NCBI GenBank assembly: GCA_041689775.1
Contig: JBDNFP010000083.1
Coordinates: 1-26,515, forward strand
Direction of reading: 5' to 3'
DNA: 26,515 nt
DNA from: JBDNFP01 sp041689775
GTDB lineage: Bacteria > Bacteroidota > Bacteroidia > Cytophagales > Spirosomataceae
The notes under the pieces are model-generated. The model made no database searches. It worked only from the letters and a program-made list of their open reading frames with translations, and had not been told where the DNA came from. The translations under genes were made by a program, and so were the position numbers. The stretch's first letter is position 1. Each line of letters starts with the position of its first letter. Below, piece after piece: positions 9,501 to 15,935 of the stretch.

Positions 9501-9642
9501 GGGTATTGCGGTAGTGGGAGGAATGTTATTTTCCACCGTACTTACACTATTCGTAATTCCAGCGGTTTATTCATTTATGTCAAGCAATGCAATAAAGCCG
9601 CAAAAAAATGAGGAAACTCCTTTGGAATTAGTGGAGGCATAG
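6541..9642 (+). CDS. RND-family multidrug efflux pump (AcrB/MexF-like, HAE-1 type)
   Basis: The 1033-residue protein has the duplicated RND plan: an N-terminal membrane helix (ending YLGVREFPSVDPP), a large periplasmic porter domain, six membrane helices, then the repeat. The proton-relay residues of the HAE-1 family are present. These are two adjacent aspartates in helix 4 (Asp401-Asp402 in AIGLVVDDAIVVLENI) and a lysine in helix 10 (Lys925 in GLVTKNGILIVEFANQ). It would exchange protons for hydrophobic or amphiphilic compounds, working as a trimer with the adaptor encoded just upstream. No outer-membrane factor (TolC/OprM type) is encoded next to it, so it presumably borrows one. The substrate is unknown. 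Confidence 0.96.
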   Translation: MASLSDISIKRPVLAIVMSLVIILFGVIGFLYLGVREFPSVDPPVVTVSTSYTGANAEIIESQITEPLEESINGIAGIRTLSSSSRDGRSSITVEFNLGVDMEAAANDVRDRVSGASRNLPPDVDPPIVAKADADSSPIWFINVQSNSRSLLNLNDIVTRQFKEKFQTIAGVSSVQIWGEKKYSMRLRIDPAKMAAYRLTAVDISSALARQNVELPSGSIEGQNMELTVRTLGRLRTVEDFDNMIIKEESNRIVRFKDVGFAELAPENERTLLKRDAVPMVAVAVIPQPGANHIAIVSALEDRLEKIKVDLPPDVKVELGTDYTKFVKASIAEVEETIIIAFILVALIIFIFLRDWRSTLIPLTAIPISLIGTFFIMYLFGFSINVLTLLGIVLAIGLVVDDAIVVLENIYAKVEEGMSPVQAAYAGAREIYFAVISTTVTLAAVFLPVIFLEGVTGRLFREFGIVVAGSVIISAFVSLTLTPMLSSRILKTRQRQPWLYRKTEPFFKWLTDGYEASLQTFMRFRWVTWVLMVAFVGISYYLMTENRIPSELAPLEDRSNFRVSSTAQEGATFEYMQKYMDEVGQFIYNELDSTERDGVVTITSPGFGSASTNSGFTRIVLTEPSNRKRSQQEIVDDLTPKLKKFSGARSIFSQDQTINAGRSRGQPIQYVIQAPNFEKLKEYLPKVLEMAQANPKLEGVDANLKFTKPEIRVEIDREKAQSLGVSIQDVGQTLQLGLSGRRFGYFIQDGKQYQVIGQIDRSDRNDLLDLRSLYVKNKNGELVQLDNLVKLTEQSSPPQLLRFNRYISATVSANMAKGVTLGEGINEMEKIGNEVLDDTFSKSLDGNSREFKESSNSLLFAFLLSLVLIFLILAAQFESFVDPIIILLTVPLAVCGALISLWDFGQTMNIFSQIGIIVLVGLVTKNGILIVEFANQRKEEGVPKYQAAIEAAVSRFRPILMTSLCTILGILPIALALGAGSESRVSMGIAVVGGMLFSTVLTLFVIPAVYSFMSSNAIKPQKNEETPLELVEA

Positions 9643-9670
9643 GTAGAACTTATATAAAATTTTAGTGGTT

Positions 9671-9705
9671 AGCGGGTAGCCTTAGTAAGGCCTACCCGCT
9701 TTTTA
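9671..9705 (+). terminator. Intrinsic terminator after the RND pump
   Basis: AGCGGGTAG pairs with CTACCCGCT. The inner CCTT/AAGG arms extend the stem past a one-base bulge, and TTTTA follows. It lies 28 bases after the pump stop codon. Confidence 0.8.
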
Positions 9706-9739
9706 TTGCCTCTACTTACAATATTTTTTTTTAAGTTTG
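9705..9739 (+). promoter_or_regulatory. Candidate Bacteroidota housekeeping promoter for the methyltransferase-like gene
   Basis: TAAGTTTG at 9732-9739 matches the TAnnTTTG -7 element exactly. ATTG at 9705-9708 lies 23 bases upstream and is a partial -33 match. The -7 element is 29 bases before the chosen ATG. It directly follows the preceding terminator, as expected for an independent unit. Confidence 0.5.
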
Positions 9740-9768
9740 CCGTTACTCTGACACTAAAAAGTATACTA

Positions 9769-10524
9769 ATGGAATTAATTAAGGAATTTGATAAGCAGGG
9801 AAATTGGCTATTTAAATACCGTGGAGTCCTGCCACTTATCATTTTAGCGGTTGCCCTGAGCGTGCACGGATACGTTGTTTGGTATAACTCGCAATTATCG
9901 GCCGCCCCACTTACCTCCGACGCTTACCAATATTTTTGTTTAGCCGTCGCTTTATTCGGTCAATTCATCAGGGTAGTTACCGTTGGCTTTACTCCCAAAA
10001 ACACCTCGGGTCGTAATACCGAAGAGCAGGTAGCAGATACGCTGAACACCACGGGTATTTACTCTACTGTTCGCCATCCCCTCTACGTGGGTAATTTTTT
10101 TATGTGGCTTGGCATTGCCATGCTTACCCAGGACACCTGGTTTATCATTGCCTTTACCTTGATGTACTGGATGTACTACGAGCGCATAATGTATGCCGAG
10201 GAGCAGTTTATTGAAGGAAAATTTGGCGAGAAATTCCGGACATGGGCCAGCAAAACCCCCGCGATCATCCCTTACGTGAGTCGATGGAAAAGCCCCAACC
10301 TGAGATTCAGTCTAAAAAAAGTACTAAGACAAGAAAAAAATGGTTTTGCCGCTATATTTATCTTATTCTTTATTTTTGATGTACTCGGTGAGTACATTGT
10401 TTATAAAGACATCAGCTTCCGTAATACCCACTGGATGATTTTGTGTATTGCCAGTATCCTATTGTATCTGATTCTAAAAGTACTAAAAAACTCCACCACC
10501 TTTCTTCATGAGGATGGCCGCTAA
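9769..10524 (+). CDS. Isoprenylcysteine/phospholipid methyltransferase-like membrane protein with extra C-terminal helices
   Basis: The ATG at 9769 (MELIKEFDKQG) is preferred over the TTG at 9706, which would place the start inside the terminator and ahead of the promoter. This gives 251 residues. Two membrane helices (about 18-37 and 50-70) precede the signature of the ICMT/PEMT superfamily: GIYSTVRHPLYVGNFFMWLG, then E-x-x-MYAEEQFIEGKFGEKFRTWA and P-x-IIP. These residues form the S-adenosylmethionine pocket, so a membrane methyltransferase is likely. The family domain normally ends near the P-x-IIP motif (about residue 169). Here roughly 80 more residues follow with two further helices. The methyl acceptor cannot be predicted. 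Confidence 0.8.
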   Translation: MELIKEFDKQGNWLFKYRGVLPLIILAVALSVHGYVVWYNSQLSAAPLTSDAYQYFCLAVALFGQFIRVVTVGFTPKNTSGRNTEEQVADTLNTTGIYSTVRHPLYVGNFFMWLGIAMLTQDTWFIIAFTLMYWMYYERIMYAEEQFIEGKFGEKFRTWASKTPAIIPYVSRWKSPNLRFSLKKVLRQEKNGFAAIFILFFIFDVLGEYIVYKDISFRNTHWMILCIASILLYLILKVLKNSTTFLHEDGR

Positions 10525-10578
10525 TATGGATAAAACTTTACATTAATAGAACCAACCCCAAGGAGTCCTTTAACTACC

Positions 10579-10617
10579 AAAACGCCCACTCTTCCAATCA
10601 GAAAAAGTGGGCGTTTT
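10579..10617. terminator. Bidirectional terminator between convergent genes
   Basis: AAAACGCCCACT (10579-10590) pairs perfectly with AGTGGGCGTTTT (10606-10617) across a 15-base loop. A-rich and T-rich ends on both sides let it serve the methyltransferase-like gene on the plus strand and the hydroxyproline operon on the minus strand. Confidence 0.85.
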
Positions 10618-10635
10618 ATTTTCTTCAACTCAGGG

Positions 10636-11883
10636 TCACCCAAACCGCCTCGGCTCAAAAGGAGTCACAAGCATACTAGTCGTATGTGCAGAAACTATTT
10701 CGGCTATGAGTTTTCCGGTGGCAGGCCCAAGGCTCACTCCCATCATACCATGGCCGGTTGCCAAGGTTAAATTTTCAAATCCCTTCACCCTGCCAATGTA
10801 GGGCAAACCATCGGGTGAGCACGGCCGTAGTCCTCGCCATACTTCTTCTTTTTTCGGAAAAGCTACGTCCAGTTCAGGGTAGTAGTTCTTGATCGCCTGG
10901 TGTATTCCCTTCACCCGGTTCATGTTGATGGTCATGTCAGTACCCGCAACTTCGAGAGTCCCCGCAAAACGAATACCGTCTCCCATCGGAGTAGCCGTTG
11001 CCCGCGCCTCCATCATGATTGCAGGTATCCTGATGGACGATTTTACGTCTGATTCCATAAAGCTGTACCCCTTCCCTCCTTGCAAAGGTAGGCTTATACC
11101 AAGCTTTTGGGTAAGCAGGGGCGACCATGACCCGGTGGCAATTACTACTTCGTCAAATTGGTGAGTACCCGCTTGCGTGCTAACCGAAGCCACCAGACCG
11201 TCCCGAACGTCAAAATCTTCAGCCGATTCATTTTCAAGAATACTTACCCCCTTGGAAAGCAATAGTTTTACCAGGTTTTGGATTAGTTCATTAGGATAAA
11301 TGTGGGCGTCGCCGGGGTAGTATACTCCCCCCTCTACTCCTACTTTCACATCTGGTTCTAGCGCCTGTACTTCGGTTCCGGATAGTACATGCGCTTCAAT
11401 ACCCGCCTTAGTAGCAATACTAGCCTCCTCCTCCATTTCGTGCCGGGTAGCGGCATCTTTAAAAAGCATTAGTAGTCCCTTCTCTTTCCAGCCAAAGGCT
11501 AGCTCATCCTCCTCAGATAATTCCTGAAAAAGACGTTTACTAAGCAGACTTATGTCCCGTAGGATAGGAATTGAACGTTTTACATGCGCGTCGGTGGAAT
11601 ACTTCCAAAACAGGTAACCCCACTTACCTAATTCCCAGCTTAATCGGGGTTTTACGTAGAAGGGACTCTCCGAATTCAACATCCAGCGCATTCCCTTCGC
11701 AATCATACCCGGTTGGGCCAGAGGTATAATATGGCTGGGTACAATCATGCCGGCGTTGCCAAAGGAGCACCCATCCTGAAAACTCCCCTTCTCAATAATC
11801 GTTACCTGATACCCTTCGCGGAGCAGGTAGTAGGCAGAAAATAACCCACTGATTCCCCCGCCCAGTATGCCAATACTCTTCAT
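10636..11883 (-). CDS. FAD-dependent D-amino acid oxidoreductase, probable D-hydroxyproline dehydrogenase
   Basis: The 415-residue protein is a DadA/DAO-family flavoenzyme. The dinucleotide-binding fold opens at once with GGGISGLFSAYYL (Gly8, Gly10, Gly13) and ends with Glu31, which would hold the FAD ribose. The C-terminal FAD motif WRGLRPCSPDGLPYIG...NLTLATGHGMMGVSLGPATG is complete. The start codon directly abuts the GH127 stop (TAA then ATG), which suggests translational coupling. Beside a 4-hydroxyproline epimerase and a DapA-like deaminase, the likely reaction is oxidation of cis-4-hydroxy-D-proline to 1-pyrroline-4-hydroxy-2-carboxylate in the cytoplasm. Whether it passes electrons to quinone or to oxygen cannot be told. 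A general D-amino acid dehydrogenase is the main alternative. Confidence 0.88.
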   Translation of the reverse strand: MKSIGILGGGISGLFSAYYLLREGYQVTIIEKGSFQDGCSFGNAGMIVPSHIIPLAQPGMIAKGMRWMLNSESPFYVKPRLSWELGKWGYLFWKYSTDAHVKRSIPILRDISLLSKRLFQELSEEDELAFGWKEKGLLMLFKDAATRHEMEEEASIATKAGIEAHVLSGTEVQALEPDVKVGVEGGVYYPGDAHIYPNELIQNLVKLLLSKGVSILENESAEDFDVRDGLVASVSTQAGTHQFDEVVIATGSWSPLLTQKLGISLPLQGGKGYSFMESDVKSSIRIPAIMMEARATATPMGDGIRFAGTLEVAGTDMTINMNRVKGIHQAIKNYYPELDVAFPKKEEVWRGLRPCSPDGLPYIGRVKGFENLTLATGHGMMGVSLGPATGKLIAEIVSAHTTSMLVTPFEPRRFG

Positions 11884-13842
11884 TTAGCGATTTACTTTTA
11901 GATCATTTATTTTGGTAGGTAGCCACACCTGCATAGGATTACTACCCCGATTACACCATGTATAATACGGTATGGCGGTTAAAGGTTTTCGGGTGGTCGA
12001 AACCGAGTACCCGTCCGGCGAAACATCTAAAAACACTGCCTCTCCCTTAATGGCTACAATTGGCTCGGAAAGTATGTTAGTAGACTCGGTACTGAAAGAA
12101 GTGTTTTCCGGTACAATAAAATCCCAAGCTTTCCCATCGTTGTCAGCCCCCTCGACACAGTACACCAATGGGCCCCGTTGAATAGCAATCCGGTCGGTAT
12201 TATAGGTCAAATCAGACTTTGATCGTACCGTTCTGACTTCCATCGGAAGTACCATGACGACCTTATCCCCTTTTTCCCACTCACGATCCACCACCGCGTA
12301 GCCTGATTCTATGGTATAATCAAAGGGTTTCCCGTTCACGGTCAGCTGTACCTTATCCGGTGCCGTAGAATTATACGCGTACAAATCCCCCGGTACCGGA
12401 GTTTGGGAAGCCCAACCCGGAATCCGTAAATGGACGGTGAATTTCATTTTTTTAATCGGCTCTACAGTGAGCTCTACCGAGCCATCCCAGGGATAACGTG
12501 TTTCCTGCCGAATGGCGACTTCCCCTTCTTTTAAAGAAAGTTTTGTGTCACTCTCAATAAATAAATTCACCCAGATACCTATCTCTGATTTGGCATAAAT
12601 ATAATCCCCTAAGGAAGCCACCAAGCGAGCGATATTGGAAGGGCAACAGGCAGTACCAAACCATTCCCGACGGGAGTGAGTGCCCGTTGACGCCAGCGGG
12701 TTACCGTAAAAGAAACGATCACCACTCAACGAAAGACCATCTAATGCACCGTTGTACAGGCTCCTTTCGAGCACGTCGATATATTTACTTTCGCCCGTCA
12801 GGGCATTCATGCGTTGATTCCAGAATACCATCCCTACCGAAGCACAGGTTTCGCAGTAAGCCTGCTCATTGGGCAAGTCAAAATCAACCCCAAACCCTTC
12901 GTTCCGGCCCGAAGCACCAATACCTCCGGTAATGTACATATTCCGAAAGACCACGTCTTCCCAAACGGTTTTCATCGCATTCATGTAGGCAAAATCACCG
13001 GTTAAAGCCGCCACATCGGCGGCACCGGTATACAGGTACATAGCCCGCACGGCGTGCCCGGTAATTTCTTTTTGCTCCTTGACCGGTACTAAATCCTGGG
13101 CATAACCCGGATCTTTCCAATCGTCCCAAGTGTAGCCTTTGGCATAATTATGCCCCCGCTCTTCCAGTAGCCAATGGGCTAGGGAAAGATACTTTTTATC
13201 GTTGGTGGCTTTATATAACTTAACAAGGGCAAGCTCTAACTCCTGATGACCAGTCACCCAGTGCTTTTTCTCGGGGCCAAACAAAGAATCGAAATGATCG
13301 GCCCACCGGGTGGCTACGTCTAATAGTTTTCGCTTACCTACCGCATCGTGGTAGGCAACAGCCGCTTCGATCAAATGCCCTCCGTTGTAGTCCTCGTGCA
13401 TACTCATATCCGTCCATTGCTTGTCGAGGCCGGTTAAGGTATAGTAAGTATTCAGGTAACCATCAGGTAGTTGGGCCGCCGCTATTTTATCAACCCAGGA
13501 ATCCGCCTTAGCTTCCAGCTCAGGGTTAGGATTCGTTTTGAGTGAGTACGCAATGGCTTCCAGCGCTTTGAATACATCCGAATCATCGTAGAAAATCCCT
13601 TCGTGCTTCCCGCCCTTTCCACTCGCTACTTTTTCAAAATTTCGGATCCGACCCGTTTTTTCTTCTGTTTGGTAGATACAGGCCTGCAAAGTAGCTGTCG
13701 CTACTTTATCCATTTTTGGCTTCCAGAATTTATCCGTGATGTTAACCTTGGAAAAACTAACCGGTGCAAAAAATTGCTGTCCTTGCTGCGCAAAAGCAAC
13801 GGAAGAAAAAAAGAATACCAAAGGTAGGACGTAGTACTTCAT
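11884..13842 (-). CDS. Secreted GH127 beta-L-arabinofuranosidase (DUF1680 family)
   Basis: This 652-residue glycoside hydrolase compares with 659 residues for the founding member HypBA1 of Bifidobacterium longum. A Sec signal peptide (residues 1-18, ending AFA) sends it to the periplasm. An (alpha/alpha)6 barrel core is followed by beta-rich domains. The zinc-thiolate active site of GH127 can be aligned by spacing: Glu331 and Cys333 (in YCETCASVG) with Cys399-Cys400 (in FGTACCPSN) correspond to Glu338, Cys340, Cys417 and Cys418, and Glu315 (SGRNEGFG) corresponds to Glu322. All catalytic positions are intact. HypBA1 removes beta-L-arabinofuranose from hydroxyproline-linked arabinosides, which fits the surrounding hydroxyproline genes. 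Other GH127-like enzymes act on rhamnogalacturonan II, so pectin side chains are an alternative substrate. Confidence 0.92.
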   Translation of the reverse strand: MKYYVLPLVFFFSSVAFAQQGQQFFAPVSFSKVNITDKFWKPKMDKVATATLQACIYQTEEKTGRIRNFEKVASGKGGKHEGIFYDDSDVFKALEAIAYSLKTNPNPELEAKADSWVDKIAAAQLPDGYLNTYYTLTGLDKQWTDMSMHEDYNGGHLIEAAVAYHDAVGKRKLLDVATRWADHFDSLFGPEKKHWVTGHQELELALVKLYKATNDKKYLSLAHWLLEERGHNYAKGYTWDDWKDPGYAQDLVPVKEQKEITGHAVRAMYLYTGAADVAALTGDFAYMNAMKTVWEDVVFRNMYITGGIGASGRNEGFGVDFDLPNEQAYCETCASVGMVFWNQRMNALTGESKYIDVLERSLYNGALDGLSLSGDRFFYGNPLASTGTHSRREWFGTACCPSNIARLVASLGDYIYAKSEIGIWVNLFIESDTKLSLKEGEVAIRQETRYPWDGSVELTVEPIKKMKFTVHLRIPGWASQTPVPGDLYAYNSTAPDKVQLTVNGKPFDYTIESGYAVVDREWEKGDKVVMVLPMEVRTVRSKSDLTYNTDRIAIQRGPLVYCVEGADNDGKAWDFIVPENTSFSTESTNILSEPIVAIKGEAVFLDVSPDGYSVSTTRKPLTAIPYYTWCNRGSNPMQVWLPTKINDLKVNR

Positions 13843-13874
13843 CGGATTAGGAAAGAGTTTAGGAGTAGTCGAGT

Positions 13875-14879
13875 CTAAATTACCTGAAAACCATGGACAT
13901 AAGGATCATCATGATCAAATATAATGTGATTATATCCATGAATGATCGCCCAACCTTCAATACTTGGAATTATGGCTGGCAGACCAGCTAGCTCCGTTTC
14001 CTGCTCAATCCGACCGATAAATTTGGAACCGATGATACTTTCGTGAACGAATTCCTCCCCCTTCCTCAGCTTCCCTTTACCAAACCACTGAGCCATACGA
14101 GCCGAGGTACCCGTTCCGCAGGGCGAACGATCAATCGCTTTATCACCATAAAATACCGCATTACGAGCTGTAGAAGCAGGATCAATGGTATCACCAGTCC
14201 ACAGTATATGACTCAGGCCATGGATGGACGGATTTTCCGGATGAATAAAAGAATGAAATTCATTGATCCGCTCCCGTAAAACTCTCGCCCAAGCAATAAG
14301 TTGCTCAGCTTTATAGTGATGGAGACCCGGAAAGTTAGGCTGAGGATCCACGATGGCGTAAAAATTGCCCCCGTAGGCCACATCTACCGTCAGAGTACCA
14401 AGGTTGGGGCACTCAACCGAAATACCCTCGGCGGCCAGGTATGATTTGATATTGGTTATTTTTACTGACTTGACTTTCTTGCCCACCATCTGGTATTCGG
14501 CGGTAATCAATCCAGCCGGTACTTCAAGTTTAAGAATACCGGGTATTTTGGGAGTTACCAGGCCCTGCTCAATCGCTACTGTGACGGTCCCGATTGTTCC
14601 GTGCCCGCACATGGGCAGGCAACCCGAGGTCTCGATGAAGAGTACCGCGGCATCGTTGGCTGGGTCGATGGGAGCGTACAGTATACTGCCCGACATCATG
14701 TCGTGTCCCCGTGGCTCAAACATGAGCCCTTTCCGGATCCAATCGTATTCCCGCAAGAAATGGATGCGCTTTTCACTCATGGTGGCACCTACCAATTGAG
14801 GTATAGCTCCCCCGGTAACAACCCGCACCGGATTACCGCAGGTGTGGGCGTCGATGCAAAAGAAATGCTGGTCTACCAT
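13875..14879 (-). CDS. Proline racemase-family 4-hydroxyproline 2-epimerase
   Basis: The 334-residue enzyme should interconvert trans-4-hydroxy-L-proline and cis-4-hydroxy-D-proline with two thiol bases and no cofactor. Both cysteines are present: Cys91 in MCGHGTIG and Cys254 in DRSPCGTGTSA, with the N-terminal DAHTCGNPVRVV motif. Keeping the second cysteine argues against trans-3-hydroxyproline dehydratase, which carries Thr or Ser there. Hydroxyproline is preferred over proline as substrate because of the neighbouring deaminase and oxidoreductase, a context argument. The start lies 5 bases after the deaminase stop, and the GH127 gene follows after 32 bases. All four genes read as one transcript. 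Confidence 0.9.
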   Translation of the reverse strand: MVDQHFFCIDAHTCGNPVRVVTGGAIPQLVGATMSEKRIHFLREYDWIRKGLMFEPRGHDMMSGSILYAPIDPANDAAVLFIETSGCLPMCGHGTIGTVTVAIEQGLVTPKIPGILKLEVPAGLITAEYQMVGKKVKSVKITNIKSYLAAEGISVECPNLGTLTVDVAYGGNFYAIVDPQPNFPGLHHYKAEQLIAWARVLRERINEFHSFIHPENPSIHGLSHILWTGDTIDPASTARNAVFYGDKAIDRSPCGTGTSARMAQWFGKGKLRKGEEFVHESIIGSKFIGRIEQETELAGLPAIIPSIEGWAIIHGYNHIIFDHDDPYVHGFQVI

Positions 14880-14884
14880 GGTAC

Positions 14885-15799
14885 TTACAAGGATAAATAG
14901 TCGGGTAAAGTAGGCCGAGTTTGCAGACCATTTTCAATGATAGCCTCAACCCTTTCACGCTCCGGACCTATCAAAGGTAAACGAGGTAGACGAACGAACT
15001 CGGTACCGATGCCACATTTCGCCTCGGCAAATTTGATATACTGAACCAGTTTGGGGTGAAGATCCAGTACGAGTAAAGGCATGAACCAACGATAAATGAC
15101 TTTTGCCTCGTCAAGGCGTCCGGCCTTTACCAGCCGGTATATGGCAACAGTCTCCCTTGGAAAGGCACACACCAAACCAGCTACCCATCCGTCTGCTCCC
15201 ATCACGAGTTCTTCCATGGCTAAGGTGTCAACCCCGCATAGTATCTTAATCCGGTCACCAAAGCGATTACGTAGACGGGTAACGTTCGAAATATCACGGG
15301 TAGATTCTTTCACGGCCTGAATATTTTCTAGTTCCAACAATTCCTCAAACATATCCGTCGTAACTTCTATTTTATAATCCACCGGATTATTATAAATCAT
15401 AATGGGTAAGACAGTGGATGTTGCAATAGCCTTAAAAAATGCTAAGGTCTCTCTATCATCAGCTTTGTAGCGCATGGGGGGTAGTAGCATTAGCCCGCTT
15501 GCCCCCAACGAAGCCGCTGATTCGGCAATCCGCACCGCTTCCTGGGTTGCTCCTTCGGCTATGTTCAGAATTACCGGCACTTTCCCCTCCACTTTCTCAA
15601 CGGCAAACTTTACCAATAATTCTTTTTCATCCATGGATAGCGTACTAGCTTCCCCCAGCGACCCTCCCAGGATAATACCGTCTACCCCCGCTTCCAGTTG
15701 GGCTTGCAGGTTAAAATTGAAGGTCGTTAAATCGAGCGTATCATCCGATGTAAACTTTGTTGTAAGTGCGGGGTATACCCCTTGCCAGGTGACGTTCAT
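14885..15799 (-). CDS. DapA-superfamily lyase, probable 1-pyrroline-4-hydroxy-2-carboxylate deaminase
   Basis: The 304-residue TIM-barrel belongs to the dihydrodipicolinate synthase/N-acetylneuraminate lyase superfamily. The Schiff-base lysine is Lys164 (QAVKESTRD) and the proton-relay tyrosine is Tyr136 (IMIYNNP). The substrate loop GGSLGEASTLS (45-55) replaces the GTTGE loop of true DapA, so lysine biosynthesis is unlikely. As first gene of an operon with hydroxyproline epimerase and D-amino acid oxidoreductase, the fitting reaction is dehydration and deamination of 1-pyrroline-4-hydroxy-2-carboxylate to alpha-ketoglutarate semialdehyde and ammonia. No semialdehyde dehydrogenase is present in the window to finish the route. 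A sugar-acid dehydratase or aldolase of the same fold is the alternative. Confidence 0.87.
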   Translation of the reverse strand: MNVTWQGVYPALTTKFTSDDTLDLTTFNFNLQAQLEAGVDGIILGGSLGEASTLSMDEKELLVKFAVEKVEGKVPVILNIAEGATQEAVRIAESAASLGASGLMLLPPMRYKADDRETLAFFKAIATSTVLPIMIYNNPVDYKIEVTTDMFEELLELENIQAVKESTRDISNVTRLRNRFGDRIKILCGVDTLAMEELVMGADGWVAGLVCAFPRETVAIYRLVKAGRLDEAKVIYRWFMPLLVLDLHPKLVQYIKFAEAKCGIGTEFVRLPRLPLIGPERERVEAIIENGLQTRPTLPDYLSL

Positions 15800-15824
15800 G
15801 GTAAAGTTGGTTTGAAGTTAAACA

Positions 15825-15832
15825 CAAAGATA
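15825..15832 (-). promoter_or_regulatory. -7 element of the hydroxyproline operon promoter
   Basis: On the minus strand this reads TATCTTTG, an exact match to the Bacteroidota -7 consensus TAnnTTTG, 25 bases before the ATG of the deaminase gene. No clear TTTG -33 element lies at the usual distance, which is common in activator-dependent promoters. Confidence 0.55.
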
Positions 15833-15867
15833 AAATGAAACGGAAGGAAGAAATAAGGGAAACAACA

Positions 15868-15909
15868 CCATTACTAATGGCATTTTGACCACTTTTGTCG
15901 ACATAAGTG
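15868..15909. promoter_or_regulatory. Two palindromes in the divergent promoter, candidate operators
   Basis: A perfect palindrome CCATTA-C-TAATGG occupies 15868-15880. A 20-base near-perfect one, CACTTTTGTC/GACATAAGTG with one mismatched pair, occupies 15890-15909. Both lie between the deaminase and araC-type starts. The second overlaps a possible TTTG -33 element (15894-15897) of the regulator gene. They are good candidates for regulator binding, though AraC proteins more often use direct repeats. Confidence 0.45.
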
Positions 15910-15935
15910 CGGTTAGCTAGTATAAATTACGACAA

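Noticed and set aside
14404..14799. 131-codon open frame on the plus strand opposite the epimerase gene
   Set aside because: It is antisense to a strongly recognisable enzyme with all catalytic motifs, and its product has no domain character.
13875..14879. trans-3-hydroxy-L-proline dehydratase
   Set aside because: That enzyme lacks the second catalytic cysteine; here both Cys91 and Cys254 are present.
14885..15799. Lysine-biosynthesis dihydrodipicolinate synthase (dapA)
   Set aside because: The substrate loop is GGSLGE in place of GTTGE, and the gene leads a catabolic operon with hydroxyproline epimerase and D-amino acid oxidoreductase.
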